Below are positions 32,825 to 40,102 of a stretch of 64,000 nucleotides of DNA, one piece after another. Source of the DNA: an uncultured Bacilli bacterium (GTDB lineage: Bacteria; Bacillota_I; Bacilli_A; RF39; UBA660); NCBI GenBank assembly GCA_934155185.1, contig CAKPGT010000002.1, positions 51,001 to 115,000 on the forward strand, given 5' to 3'. Below the pieces are notes generated by a model that saw only the letters and a list, made by a program, of their open reading frames with translations, was not told where the DNA came from and made no database searches. Each line of letters opens with the position of its first letter. Position 1 is the stretch's first letter. The translations under genes and the position numbers were made by a program.

Positions 32825-34051
32825 ATGAGAATAGGATTATTTACTGATACTTATCCACCTTTTATTAATGGTGTTTCAACAAGTGTTTTAATGTTAAAAC
32901 AGGGCTTAGAAAAACAAGGACATGATGTTTATGTAGTAACAGTTAACAGTGAATCATTTTCATATAAAAAAGAAGATAAAGTACTTAGAGTGCCGGGTAT
33001 CCCAATTGGTATATTTGATTATAGATTAACTAGTTTATACCCTCTTAAAGCAAGAAAAATAATTAAAGACTGGAATCTAGATGTTATTCATACTCATACT
33101 GAATTCGGTATAGGCTCTTTTGCAAGACTAATTTCTAAACAATATAACATTCCATTAGTTCATACTTATCATACTATGTATGAAGAATACATTTATTATA
33201 TAACTAAAGGATACTTTGATTCAGCATCTAAAAAACTAGTTGAATATTTAACACTTTTCTTATGTGATAAAACAATTGATGAATTAATTGTACCAACGAA
33301 AAAGACTTGTGATTTATTTAAAGAAAAATATAAAGTAAAAAGAGATGTGCATATTATACCTACGGGTATTGATGTTACAAGATTCTATAATGAAAATGTG
33401 AATGAATCCTCTGTTTCTAAGTTAAGAAAAGATTTAGGATTAAAAAAAGATGATTTTGTTATTTTGTATGTTGGTAGAATTGCAAAAGAAAAAAATATAG
33501 AATTTCTTATTAATAACTTAAAAGGTATAATAAAAAAATGTCCGAAGGCTAAATTGGTTATCGTTGGTGATGGACCGGATATGAAAGAATTACTTTATCT
33601 AACGGATAAAAATAATCTTAATAAAAATGTTATATTTGTTGGTAAAGTACCATGGGATGATGTTCCAAAATATTATCAGGTAGCTTCTGTATTTGCAACT
33701 GCGTCAACTACTGAAACACAAGGACTAACGGTAATAGAGGCTATGGCAGCATCAAAGCCAGTAGTTGCAATAAGAGATGAAAGCTTTGAGCTTGTTATAA
33801 CAGATAAACAAGATGGTTTCTTCTTTGAAGATGGTGAAGGCTATAGAAAGCTTATAGATAAGTTATATAATGATAAAAAATTAGCCGATAAAATCTCAAA
33901 ACAAGCTAGAATAACTGCTAACAGCTATAGTGCTGAAGTATATGCATCAAGGGTTTTAGAAGTATATAAAATGGTAGTTAATAAAGATACAAATCTCTTT
34001 AAAAAAGCTTTCCACAGCATAAGAAACATTATTGAAAGAGATGATAAGTAA
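32825..34051 (+). CDS. GT4 glycosyltransferase, probable diacylglycerol 3-glucosyltransferase
   Basis: 408 residues with the GT-B fold. The acceptor-side start RIGLFTDTYPPFINGVSTSV, the membrane-interacting THTEFGIGSFARLIS segment and YHTMYEEYIYYITKG match the monoglucosyl-diacylglycerol synthase group of Mollicutes and Bacilli. The donor side has VGRIAKEKNIEFLI and the EX7E motif in ETQGLTVIEAMAASKPVVA. It would make the glycolipid anchor or bilayer glycolipid at the inner leaflet. Starts 3 bases after the flippase-like gene. Confidence 0.82.
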   Translation: MRIGLFTDTYPPFINGVSTSVLMLKQGLEKQGHDVYVVTVNSESFSYKKEDKVLRVPGIPIGIFDYRLTSLYPLKARKIIKDWNLDVIHTHTEFGIGSFARLISKQYNIPLVHTYHTMYEEYIYYITKGYFDSASKKLVEYLTLFLCDKTIDELIVPTKKTCDLFKEKYKVKRDVHIIPTGIDVTRFYNENVNESSVSKLRKDLGLKKDDFVILYVGRIAKEKNIEFLINNLKGIIKKCPKAKLVIVGDGPDMKELLYLTDKNNLNKNVIFVGKVPWDDVPKYYQVASVFATASTTETQGLTVIEAMAASKPVVAIRDESFELVITDKQDGFFFEDGEGYRKLIDKLYNDKKLADKISKQARITANSYSAEVYASRVLEVYKMVVNKDTNLFKKAFHSIRNIIERDDK

Positions 34052-34052
34052 T

Positions 34053-34760
34053 ATGAAGAAAATGATTGTATGTAACCATAAAATGTATTTAACATATGAT
34101 GAAGCTAGAGCTTTTAAAGAAAGACTAGATGATATTGATAAATCTAATATTGATTTAATAATATGTCCTAGCTTTACTAATATAAATTTGTTTAACAAAT
34201 ACAAATTAGGAAGTCAAGATGCATTTTATGAAGATAAAGGTGCTTTCACAGGTGAGGTATCAGCTTATTTCTTAAGCCTTATGGGAGTTAAGTATTCAAT
34301 ACTAGGCCATTTTGAAAGAAGAGCTTGCGATAGCAATGAAATAATTAATAAGAAAGTTAAATCAGCTTTAAGAAATTCTATCATTCCAATATTATGCATT
34401 GGTGAGTCAAAAATGGAAAAAGACTTGATGAAGTCTAGTGAAGTTATAAAAAAACAGTTAAAAGAAGGATTAAAAGGTGTAACTTTAAATAATGATGATG
34501 AAATAATAATAGCTTATGAACCGGGGTGGGCAATAGGAAATGAAAGTAGCCTTACTAAAGATGAAATTTTAGATGCTCTAGGCTATATAAGGAAAATATT
34601 GTCATCTTGTAATATAAATAATTATAAATTAATTTATGGTGGCAGTATAAATAAGGACAATATAGGTAAAATATTAAGCGATGAAATTGATGGTTATTTA
34701 ATAGGAAAAGCCTCTACTAATGCTAATCAATTAGAAGAAATAATAAAAAATGTAAAGTAA
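34053..34760 (+). CDS. tpiA: Triosephosphate isomerase, divergent
   Basis: Start at ATG 34053 (MKKMIVCNHKMYLTYDEA, 235 residues), 2 bases after the previous stop. TIM-barrel with catalytic Lys in CNHKM (usual GNWKM), catalytic His in LGHFERR (usual GHSERR), catalytic Glu in AYEPGWAIGN (usual AYEPVWAIGTG), and phosphate-binding YGGSI. The catalytic triad is kept, but the first strand, the Ser after His and the loop-6 hinge differ from almost all TPIs. Length is about 15 residues short. No second tpi is in the window, and the place beside pgk supports the assignment. Confidence 0.82.
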   Translation: MKKMIVCNHKMYLTYDEARAFKERLDDIDKSNIDLIICPSFTNINLFNKYKLGSQDAFYEDKGAFTGEVSAYFLSLMGVKYSILGHFERRACDSNEIINKKVKSALRNSIIPILCIGESKMEKDLMKSSEVIKKQLKEGLKGVTLNNDDEIIIAYEPGWAIGNESSLTKDEILDALGYIRKILSSCNINNYKLIYGGSINKDNIGKILSDEIDGYLIGKASTNANQLEEIIKNVK

Positions 34761-34837
34761 AGCGTAAAACTGACAAATTACTTGTTTCATTTCTGATAAT
34801 ATTGTGTTATCTTATAAGTATAGAAAGGGGAGGCTGT

Positions 34838-35242
34838 ATGATTAATAGCTCTAAAATAGAAAACCTAAAAAACAGAAATGAGGTAATATTAACAACTATT
34901 GACACACTTTTAGACATTAGGCTTACCCTAACTGTTAGAAAGCTAATAGATAAGACAATAGCTAAATTAGAATTAAAAAAAATAATTGATAATGCTAAGG
35001 CTAAACATAACAATCTAGTTAGAAAAGAAATAGATAATGCATTTGAAGATTACTTCCCTGTTAATGAGAAAAATGTGGATTCTGATAAGAAGAGAAAGAG
35101 TAAGACCTTTGATGAAATGCAAGATTCATTAAATAAAGAGAAGAACTTTGAGGATAAGGGGGAAGAAAAAGGTAAAGCACTTAGTTTCAACAATGGGCGT
35201 TTTAGTAATAATAATTCGTCAGATTTACCTAAAGCAGCATAA
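34838..35242 (+). CDS. Unrecognised small charged protein before spo0A
   Basis: Start at ATG 34838 (MINSSKIENLKNRNEV, 134 residues) after a strong AAAGGGGAGG. No signal peptide or membrane helix. Residues 1-75 look helical (NRNEVILTTIDTLLDIRLTL), and the rest is Lys/Glu/Asn-rich and probably disordered, ending in SSDLPKAA. No known family seen. It has its own terminator and sits directly before the spo0A promoter. Confidence 0.6.
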   Translation: MINSSKIENLKNRNEVILTTIDTLLDIRLTLTVRKLIDKTIAKLELKKIIDNAKAKHNNLVRKEIDNAFEDYFPVNEKNVDSDKKRKSKTFDEMQDSLNKEKNFEDKGEEKGKALSFNNGRFSNNNSSDLPKAA

Positions 35243-35255
35243 AAATATATATTTG

Positions 35256-35282
35256 AAGGATGTAGTAGTACATTCTTTTTTT
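35256..35282 (+). terminator. Terminator before spo0A
   Basis: AAGGATGTA (35256-35264) with TACATTCTT (35269-35277), one G-T pair, GTAG loop, then T residues to 35282. Confidence 0.75.
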
Positions 35283-35283
35283 A

Positions 35284-35290
35284 TTCGACA
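35284..35290 (-). promoter_or_regulatory. 0A box (Spo0A binding site) upstream of spo0A
   Basis: TTCGACA on the plus strand is TGTCGAA on the minus strand, a perfect match to the core Spo0A operator. It lies about 32 bases before the -10 element of spo0A, consistent with autoregulation. Confidence 0.65.
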
Positions 35291-35321
35291 GCTTTTGATA
35301 ATTTATTTAAAAAAAAAGGAA

Positions 35322-35327
35322 TATAAT
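35322..35327 (+). promoter_or_regulatory. -10 element of spo0A
   Basis: TATAAT 29 bases before the ATG. A -35 is not clear; TTGATA at 35295-35300 is 21 bases away, too far for sigma-A alone, as expected if an activator is needed. Confidence 0.5.
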
Positions 35328-35355
35328 ACTAGTGCTATTTAAGGAGGAAAAAGAA

Positions 35356-36111
35356 ATGAAAGAAAAAGAACAAATAAGATTACTAGTAGTAGATGATAAT
35401 GAAAACTTAGTCGAGATGATAAAGGACTATTTTGAGGATCATAAAAAAATTAAAGTAGTAAATGGTGTATATAATGGGGAAGAGGCGCTTAAGATAATAG
35501 AAAAAGAACCAAATAGCTTTGATGTTATGTTACTTGATCTTATAATGCCTAAGAAAGATGGCATGTATGTGCTTGATAGAATGCAAAAACTAGCTATTAA
35601 TAAGCCTGTTGTAATTGGCACGTCATTTAATGCTGATGAAACTATACAAAGGGTATCTAGATATAATCCTAAGCATTTTGTATTAAAACCATTTGAGATG
35701 TCTGAACTTGAGTCTAAATTGTTGGATGCTGTTAACTTTATTGTAAAAAAGGATAAGAATACTGATTCAATGCATAGTAGCTTAGAGATATCTGTTACCA
35801 AGTTACTTCATGGATTAGGGGTACCATCTCATATAAAAGGTTATCAATATATTAGAGAAGGAGTTCTTTTAATGTATGAAAAACCAGATATAGTTGGTGC
35901 AATAACAAAAGAACTATATCCTGAAATAGCTAGTAGATTTGATACAACTGTATCTAGGGTTGAAAGAGCTATTAGACATGCTATAGAAGTAAGTTGGAAT
36001 AGAGGGGATATAGACCTTATGGAAGAAATATTTGGACATAGTGTGGATTATGATAGAGCAAAGCCTACAAATAGTGAATTTATAGTGACTGTATCTGATA
36101 AATTAAGACTA
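35356..36111 (+). CDS. spo0A: Sporulation response regulator Spo0A
   Basis: Master regulator of sporulation. The ATG at 35356 (MKEKEQIRLLVVDDNENLV) follows AAGGAGG. The frame stays open to the TAA at 36130-36132; the coordinates given here end inside the C-terminal domain and should be read as 35356-36132, 258 residues. Receiver domain residues 1-125 with D13, D14 and phosphoacceptor D61 (LLDLIMPKKDG) and Lys in VLKPFEM. The Spo0A C-terminal helix-turn-helix has GYQYIREGVLLMYE and SRVERAIRHAIEVSWNRG, the DNA-contacting signature. Complete and with all key residues. Confidence 0.9.
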
Positions 36112-36132
36112 GAGTATAATAGTGTTAAGTAA
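35356..36132 (+). CDS. spo0A: spo0A, full extent
   Basis: This entry gives the correct full extent of the gene described in the preceding line, from ATG 35356 to the TAA ending at 36132, and replaces that shorter interval. The protein combines a CheY-like receiver phosphorylated through the sporulation phosphorelay or by orphan kinases with the DNA-binding domain that recognises TGTCGAA. No phosphorelay or kinase genes are nearby. It stands as a single-gene unit between a small unknown gene and a BAX-inhibitor-type gene that has its own promoter. Confidence 0.97.
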   Translation: MKEKEQIRLLVVDDNENLVEMIKDYFEDHKKIKVVNGVYNGEEALKIIEKEPNSFDVMLLDLIMPKKDGMYVLDRMQKLAINKPVVIGTSFNADETIQRVSRYNPKHFVLKPFEMSELESKLLDAVNFIVKKDKNTDSMHSSLEISVTKLLHGLGVPSHIKGYQYIREGVLLMYEKPDIVGAITKELYPEIASRFDTTVSRVERAIRHAIEVSWNRGDIDLMEEIFGHSVDYDRAKPTNSEFIVTVSDKLRLEYNSVK

Positions 36133-36173
36133 ATAATAAATTTCACTATTTTAATAAAATTTTAATAATTAGG

Positions 36174-36182
36174 TGTTATAAT
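36174..36182 (+). promoter_or_regulatory. Extended -10 promoter of the BI-1-like gene
   Basis: TGTTATAAT, an extended -10, 20 bases before the chosen start codon region. Confidence 0.5.
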
Positions 36183-36202
36183 ACTCTTAGATGGAGGTTA
36201 TT

Positions 36203-36874
36203 ATGGTTATAAATAATGATAATGGAAAATCAAAGTTTTTTGTAGGAGTATATTTATGGATGTTTATAGGGCTTGCTTTGTCAGGTGCTGTAGCATATTT
36301 TACATCAACTACACCTGCTATGATTAACTTTGTAAGAAATGGTTTTTTTGCTATAGTTATATTAGAACTTATAGTAGTAATTGCTTTTACAGCACTTAGA
36401 AATAAAATATCTAGTACGGTTGCTAAGGTATTATTTATAATTTATTCTATAGTAAGTGGATTAACACTATCTTCGATATTTTTATATTATAAATTTGGTA
36501 GTGTCGTTATGGTATTTTTATCAGCAGCATTGCTATTTGGACTTATGGCCGTTTATGGATATTTAACTAAGCAGGATTTATCATCTTTTGGTAGATTAAT
36601 GTTATTTGGATTAATTGCAGTAATTATCATGTCAATAATAAATATGTTTGTTTTAAATTCAGCTTTAGGTTTAGTTGCTTCTATAATTTCAATTATTGTC
36701 TTTTTAGGATTTACTGCATGGGATATGAAAAAACTAAGAAGTGTGTATGAATATTATGTAGGAAATGAAGAAGAACTAAACAAGGCAGCAATATATGGAG
36801 CACTTGATTTATATCTTGACTTTGTAAATATATTCCTTGATTTATTAAGACTATTTGGTAAGAGTAGAGATTAA
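36203..36874 (+). CDS. BAX inhibitor-1/YccA family membrane protein
   Basis: Start at ATG 36203, correctly spaced from GGAGG; the in-frame ATG 36191 overlaps that ribosome site. 223 residues with seven membrane helices. Family features are the first helix LWMFIGLALSGAVAYF, the aromatic GLMAVYGYLTKQDLSSFGR loop and the C-terminal ALDLYLDFVNIFLDLLRLFG with the conserved acidic residues. Bacterial members are thought to be pH-sensitive calcium leak channels; a role here is not known. Own promoter and terminator. Confidence 0.88.
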   Translation: MVINNDNGKSKFFVGVYLWMFIGLALSGAVAYFTSTTPAMINFVRNGFFAIVILELIVVIAFTALRNKISSTVAKVLFIIYSIVSGLTLSSIFLYYKFGSVVMVFLSAALLFGLMAVYGYLTKQDLSSFGRLMLFGLIAVIIMSIINMFVLNSALGLVASIISIIVFLGFTAWDMKKLRSVYEYYVGNEEELNKAAIYGALDLYLDFVNIFLDLLRLFGKSRD

Positions 36875-36877
36875 AAT

Positions 36878-36906
36878 GGTATTAGCTATTTGCTAATATC
36901 TTTTTT
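36878..36906 (+). terminator. Terminator of the BI-1-like gene
   Basis: GGTATTAGC (36878-36886) with GCTAATATC (36892-36900), one G-T pair, then six T residues. Confidence 0.8.
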
Positions 36907-36962
36907 AATGACAAAAAATGTGCTATACTGTAGCTATAGTATAATTAAGGGGAAGATTTTGT

Positions 36963-38105
36963 ATGAGTAAAAAAGGGTTTGATAAAATTGCATATTCTAA
37001 TGATAAGAGTCTGCTTGATGTTATTAATTCTAGCTATTTAACGCTTGATGATGTTAAATGGCTTAAAAGTAAAAGATGGTTTAAAAGATTTTTAAAAATA
37101 TATTCTAAAGAATTAAAAAAACGATATGATGCATCCCCTGTTATTGATAAAAAAATTGAACCAAAAGATGAAGATATTGAAATACTAGATTTTACTAAGA
37201 CTATTAGTATACCGAGCCATGAAGTAATAGAAATATTAGATTTTACAAGAACAATAAATATAAGTGATACTAAGGATATAATAAATGCTACTAGTAAAGC
37301 TAAAAGAAAAGTAAAGATAGAAAAAGCTATATGGCGTATTATAATTTTTATTTGTATAGTTTTACTAGCTATGATGTTATTCATCTTGGGAAATTCTTTC
37401 TTGGAAAATAAAAAAACAAAAGATATGATTAGTAAGGTTTATGATACTGCTGGTATAAAGGAAATTACACCTAAAACCACTAATAAAGAAGATAGTGCTT
37501 TGATTACAACAACAAGTTCTATATATGAAAAATATGGGAATATGAATATGATAGAGGTAAATTTTGACGGTTTAAAAAACATAAATCCTGATACTGAAGG
37601 GTGGATAAAGGTTGAGGGAACCAAAATTAATTATCCATTTGTTAAAGCTAGTGATAATGAATATTATTTGAAACATAGTTTTGATAAATCAAGTAATAAA
37701 AAGGGATGGGTATTTTTGGATTATCGTAATGATATAAATAATATAGGAAAGAATACTATTTTATATGCACACGGCTTAGTAAATAACGAAATGTTTGGTT
37801 CACTAAGAAGAGTTGTTAAACCTAATTGGTATAAAAATAAAAACAACTATGTTTTATCGGTAGTAACACCCAATGAGACTTTAAAGTGGCTTGTATTTTC
37901 AACCTATACTATAGAACCTGAAAGTTATTATATAACAGCTAATTTTGAGAGCAACGAAGAATTTGATGAATTTGTAAATTTAATAAAGCAAAGAAGTGTG
38001 TATGATTATGGAGTTGATGTAACGAGTAGTGATAAGTTACTTACATTATCTTCTTGCTATGACGATAAAAAACGTATGGTTTTGCATGCTAAGTTAATTG
38101 GGTAA
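36963..38105 (+). CDS. srtB: Class B-type sortase with long cytoplasmic N-terminus
   Basis: 380 residues. Residues 1-120 are a charged cytoplasmic region with a repeated motif (EILDFTKTISI near 61, EILDFTRTINI near 78), then one membrane helix (about 123-143), a spacer, and the sortase domain from about residue 195. Catalytic His is in ILYAHGL, Cys365 in LTLSSCYDD and Arg in KKRMVLHAKL. The domain closely resembles the second sortase at 55709. Class B is inferred from the SSCYDD pattern and the fold length. No sorting-signal substrate is adjacent; the only one seen is at 54302. Confidence 0.85.
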   Translation: MSKKGFDKIAYSNDKSLLDVINSSYLTLDDVKWLKSKRWFKRFLKIYSKELKKRYDASPVIDKKIEPKDEDIEILDFTKTISIPSHEVIEILDFTRTINISDTKDIINATSKAKRKVKIEKAIWRIIIFICIVLLAMMLFILGNSFLENKKTKDMISKVYDTAGIKEITPKTTNKEDSALITTTSSIYEKYGNMNMIEVNFDGLKNINPDTEGWIKVEGTKINYPFVKASDNEYYLKHSFDKSSNKKGWVFLDYRNDINNIGKNTILYAHGLVNNEMFGSLRRVVKPNWYKNKNNYVLSVVTPNETLKWLVFSTYTIEPESYYITANFESNEEFDEFVNLIKQRSVYDYGVDVTSSDKLLTLSSCYDDKKRMVLHAKLIG

Positions 38106-38110
38106 CAAAT

Positions 38111-38150
38111 ATGAATATGTGTTTGGCTATAGGCATATTCATTTTTTTTT
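38111..38150 (+). terminator. Terminator of the sortase gene
   Basis: Perfect 9-bp arms ATGAATATG (38111-38119) and CATATTCAT (38134-38142), then eight T residues. Confidence 0.85.
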
Positions 38151-38266
38151 GGAAAAATGTGTAAAAATGCCTAAAATAGTCTGGAAAAATGTGTAAAAAA
38201 GTCTAAAATAGTTCGGAAAAATGTGTAATAAACGATTAAAATGGATAGAATAATGTGTAAATATGG
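38151..38266. repeat. Tandem repeat, 32-bp period, about 3.6 copies
   Basis: Units start at 38151, 38183, 38215 and 38247, each beginning GGAAAAATGTGTAA (the last AGAATAATGTGTAA). Units 1 and 2 are nearly identical; units 3 and 4 decay at their 3' ends. No unique spacers, so not a CRISPR. Confidence 0.85.
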
Positions 38267-38533
38267 TGGTGAGGTAAAACTATATAGCAAGATTGAAGAG
38301 AAAAATTGATAATGTTTTATATAAAATAGAAAAGAGTGTTTTAAAAAAATAAAAAAGCGCATAGTACCGTAAATCAGACACCAAATGGAAATTCAAATTA
38401 ATCAATATTGATTGGGCAAGATTTATCAACACAATAATGACATTGCATTTAAGAAGTTATTTTTTGTTTTGAAAACCCAAAAAATTCTATTTGTCTTGAT
38501 GCTATAAATTTTCCTACAGAACTATACTTTTTG
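38267..38533. other. Non-coding stretch before the lipoprotein gene
   Basis: About 270 AT-rich bases with stops in all frames at short intervals. The only structure noticed is a perfect 14-base palindrome AATCAATATTGATT at 38400-38413. No RNA gene is recognised. Confidence 0.5.
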
Positions 38534-38561
38534 TTGACAATGAAGAAATTTAACGTATAAT
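38534..38561 (+). promoter_or_regulatory. Sigma-A promoter of the lipoprotein gene
   Basis: TTGACA (38534-38539) and TATAAT (38556-38561), 16-base spacer; among the strongest-looking promoters in the window. Confidence 0.8.
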
Positions 38562-38584
38562 ATAGGTTAATGGAGGAGATTTAG

Positions 38585-39085
38585 ATGAAAAAGATTTCTA
38601 AAAGATTACTTGCTGGTGCGTTAGCGGGCGTTATGATGACCTCATTTGGGGGCTGTACATTTAAGGACAAAAATGATAAATCATTGGATAATGAATCAAT
38701 TTCTCAAACAGAAGACGTAAAATATAGTGCACAATTTCTTGAAGATTGTTATTTAGTAAAATATACTGACATAAGAGGAAATGAAACAGTATTAGCTGTT
38801 TATGTGTATATTAGTTATTTTAAATGCGGTATTGTAAATCTTCCTAATTATGAGTATTTATATTGTTCATCAGCTCGTGGTGTTACGAATAATGAAGAGA
38901 TATTAGAAAAATTTCTAGAAAGTGTTGGAAAAAACGGCTCATATGATTCATTAATTAATTATTTGCGTGCTGATTGTGGAATTAAAGATTTCTATAATGG
39001 GGATGATATAGAAGCTAGTATAGCTAAGACAAAAGAAATTTTAGAAAATAAAGATGAACCAGTATTAAGCAAAAGACTTAAATAA
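38585..39085 (+). CDS. Small lipoprotein of unknown function
   Basis: 166 residues with a lipoprotein signal: basic start MKKISKRLL, hydrophobic AGALAGVMMTSF, lipobox FGGC (Cys24). The mature part is acidic with a beta-rich core (FLEDCYLVKYTDIRGNETVL) and a helical C-terminus; four more Cys residues lie in it. No family recognised. GGAGGAG precedes the ATG. It has its own strong promoter and a terminator overlapping its last codons, and no related neighbours. Confidence 0.7.
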   Translation: MKKISKRLLAGALAGVMMTSFGGCTFKDKNDKSLDNESISQTEDVKYSAQFLEDCYLVKYTDIRGNETVLAVYVYISYFKCGIVNLPNYEYLYCSSARGVTNNEEILEKFLESVGKNGSYDSLINYLRADCGIKDFYNGDDIEASIAKTKEILENKDEPVLSKRLK

Positions 39086-39094
39086 GTCTTTTTT
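39068..39094 (+). terminator. Terminator overlapping the end of the lipoprotein gene
   Basis: AAAAGACTT and AAGTCTTTT around the AAAT that contains the stop codon, then a T tract to 39094. Confidence 0.8.
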
Positions 39095-39293
39095 TAATAA
39101 TCTACTGTTGTATGAAATATGGATGGTTAGTATGATAATAATATCAACTACTATTTGTTATTATACAAAAAATTCCTTGTGGTAGTATTATTTTTAGACG
39201 TATAATTAATTTCCTTCCAACTTAAAACATATTATATTATTTACGCACCCTGAAACTTGCACTTCAAATGAAAAATTTGCAAAAGATGGCAAT
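39095..39293. other. Non-coding stretch
   Basis: About 200 AT-rich bases with no supported gene or RNA. Nothing further seen until the promoter at 39294. Confidence 0.5.
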
Positions 39294-39322
39294 TTGACTT
39301 TAAATTAAAAATATGCTATAAT
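39294..39322 (+). promoter_or_regulatory. Sigma-A promoter of the small membrane protein gene
   Basis: TTGACT (39294-39299), 17-base spacer, TATAAT (39317-39322). Confidence 0.75.
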
Positions 39323-39388
39323 GCTGTCACCAACTGGTTTTATACATATAAAATCTTGTTGTGTTATATTATTTATGGGGGTAAAAAT

Positions 39389-39775
39389 ATGAGAATAGTA
39401 AAAGAAAAGAAAAAAATTGATGGTAATAAAGTTGTAAATCGCATTGGAATTGGTATGATAGTAGTCGGATTAGCACTTCTTCCGGTATCAATAACATCTT
39501 ATGTTAATAAAAAATCAAATGAGGAAGAACTTACTTCTGCTACAAAGATTGAAGCTGTTGAACCTGAAATAAGATATGTAGATGATAGTGAAGTTTATAT
39601 GATACCAAAAGGATACTCTTTAAACGGGGAAAAAATTGTTCCTACTACGAAAGTTCAAGTAGTTATCAATCCTATAATAAAATACAGAGATGGTAGTAAA
39701 GTTTATAGGGCGCCAGTAGGATACTCTTTTAAAGAAGATTGTAGTGACTATGCTGTTAAAGAATATAAAAGATAA
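39389..39775 (+). CDS. Small membrane-anchored protein with a duplicated motif
   Basis: Start at ATG 39389 (MRIVKEKKKIDGNK, 128 residues) after GGGGGT. One membrane helix (about residues 21-39) follows a basic cytoplasmic start. The outside part holds two copies of a motif, IRYVDDSEVYMIPKGYSLNG and IKYRDGSKVYRAPVGYSFKE, each preceded by a short EPE or NPI strand. No known family. It has its own promoter and terminator and lies between the lipoprotein gene and the ribosomal operon. Confidence 0.65.
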   Translation: MRIVKEKKKIDGNKVVNRIGIGMIVVGLALLPVSITSYVNKKSNEEELTSATKIEAVEPEIRYVDDSEVYMIPKGYSLNGEKIVPTTKVQVVINPIIKYRDGSKVYRAPVGYSFKEDCSDYAVKEYKR

Positions 39776-39786
39776 ATAATAATTGT

Positions 39787-39819
39787 AAAAAGGCTTAATA
39801 CTTAGTATTGGCCTTTTTT
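39787..39819 (+). terminator. Terminator of the small membrane protein gene
   Basis: AAAAAGGC (39787-39794) with GCCTTTTT (39811-39818) and an inner AATAC/GTATT pairing, then T residues. Confidence 0.8.
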
Positions 39820-39935
39820 GCATTTTATCCTATTTATAATTATGCATAAGAATTATTTATATATAAACATATTTTTTCAAAAAAACAATAAATTTTTATA
39901 TGAAGAATATTTTTGGAAAAACTTTCAAAAACCCC

Positions 39936-39964
39936 TTGAAATAAAGGAATTCTTCTGATATAAT
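39936..39964 (+). promoter_or_regulatory. Sigma-A promoter of the S10 operon
   Basis: TTGAAA (39936-39941), 17-base spacer, TATAAT (39959-39964). Confidence 0.85.
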
Positions 39965-39970
39965 GGTTAC

Positions 39971-40102
39971 TGCGTGTAGATGCATTGATGTGCGAAGTTG
40001 CTGATACACCCGGTTAAGTTGCTATTTTAGCACAAGGGAAATCAGGTAATTCGTTACGGAGCAAGTTTATACCAGATATAAGCGAAGGGAGGATACTTAA
40101 GT
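39971..40102 (+). ncRNA. Leader RNA of the S10 operon
   Basis: A leader of about 130 bases rich in G and C for this genome, with GTGTA (39974) pairing TACAC, and GTTGCT paired with AGCA further on. Firmicutes S10 operons often have a structured leader, in several lineages a target of ribosomal protein L4. I cannot assign this one to a family by eye. Confidence 0.45.

Noticed and set aside
35356..36111. Short interval for spo0A
   Set aside because: This feature line was entered with a wrong end; the stop codon is at 36130-36132 and the full-extent entry 35356-36132 is the correct one.
38151..38266. Possible CRISPR array
   Set aside because: The 32-base units abut each other; there are no unique spacers and no cas genes.
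38171..38362. 63-codon minus-strand reading frame
   Set aside because: Runs across the tandem repeat, is Phe-rich as expected from AT-rich antisense DNA, and has no ribosome site.
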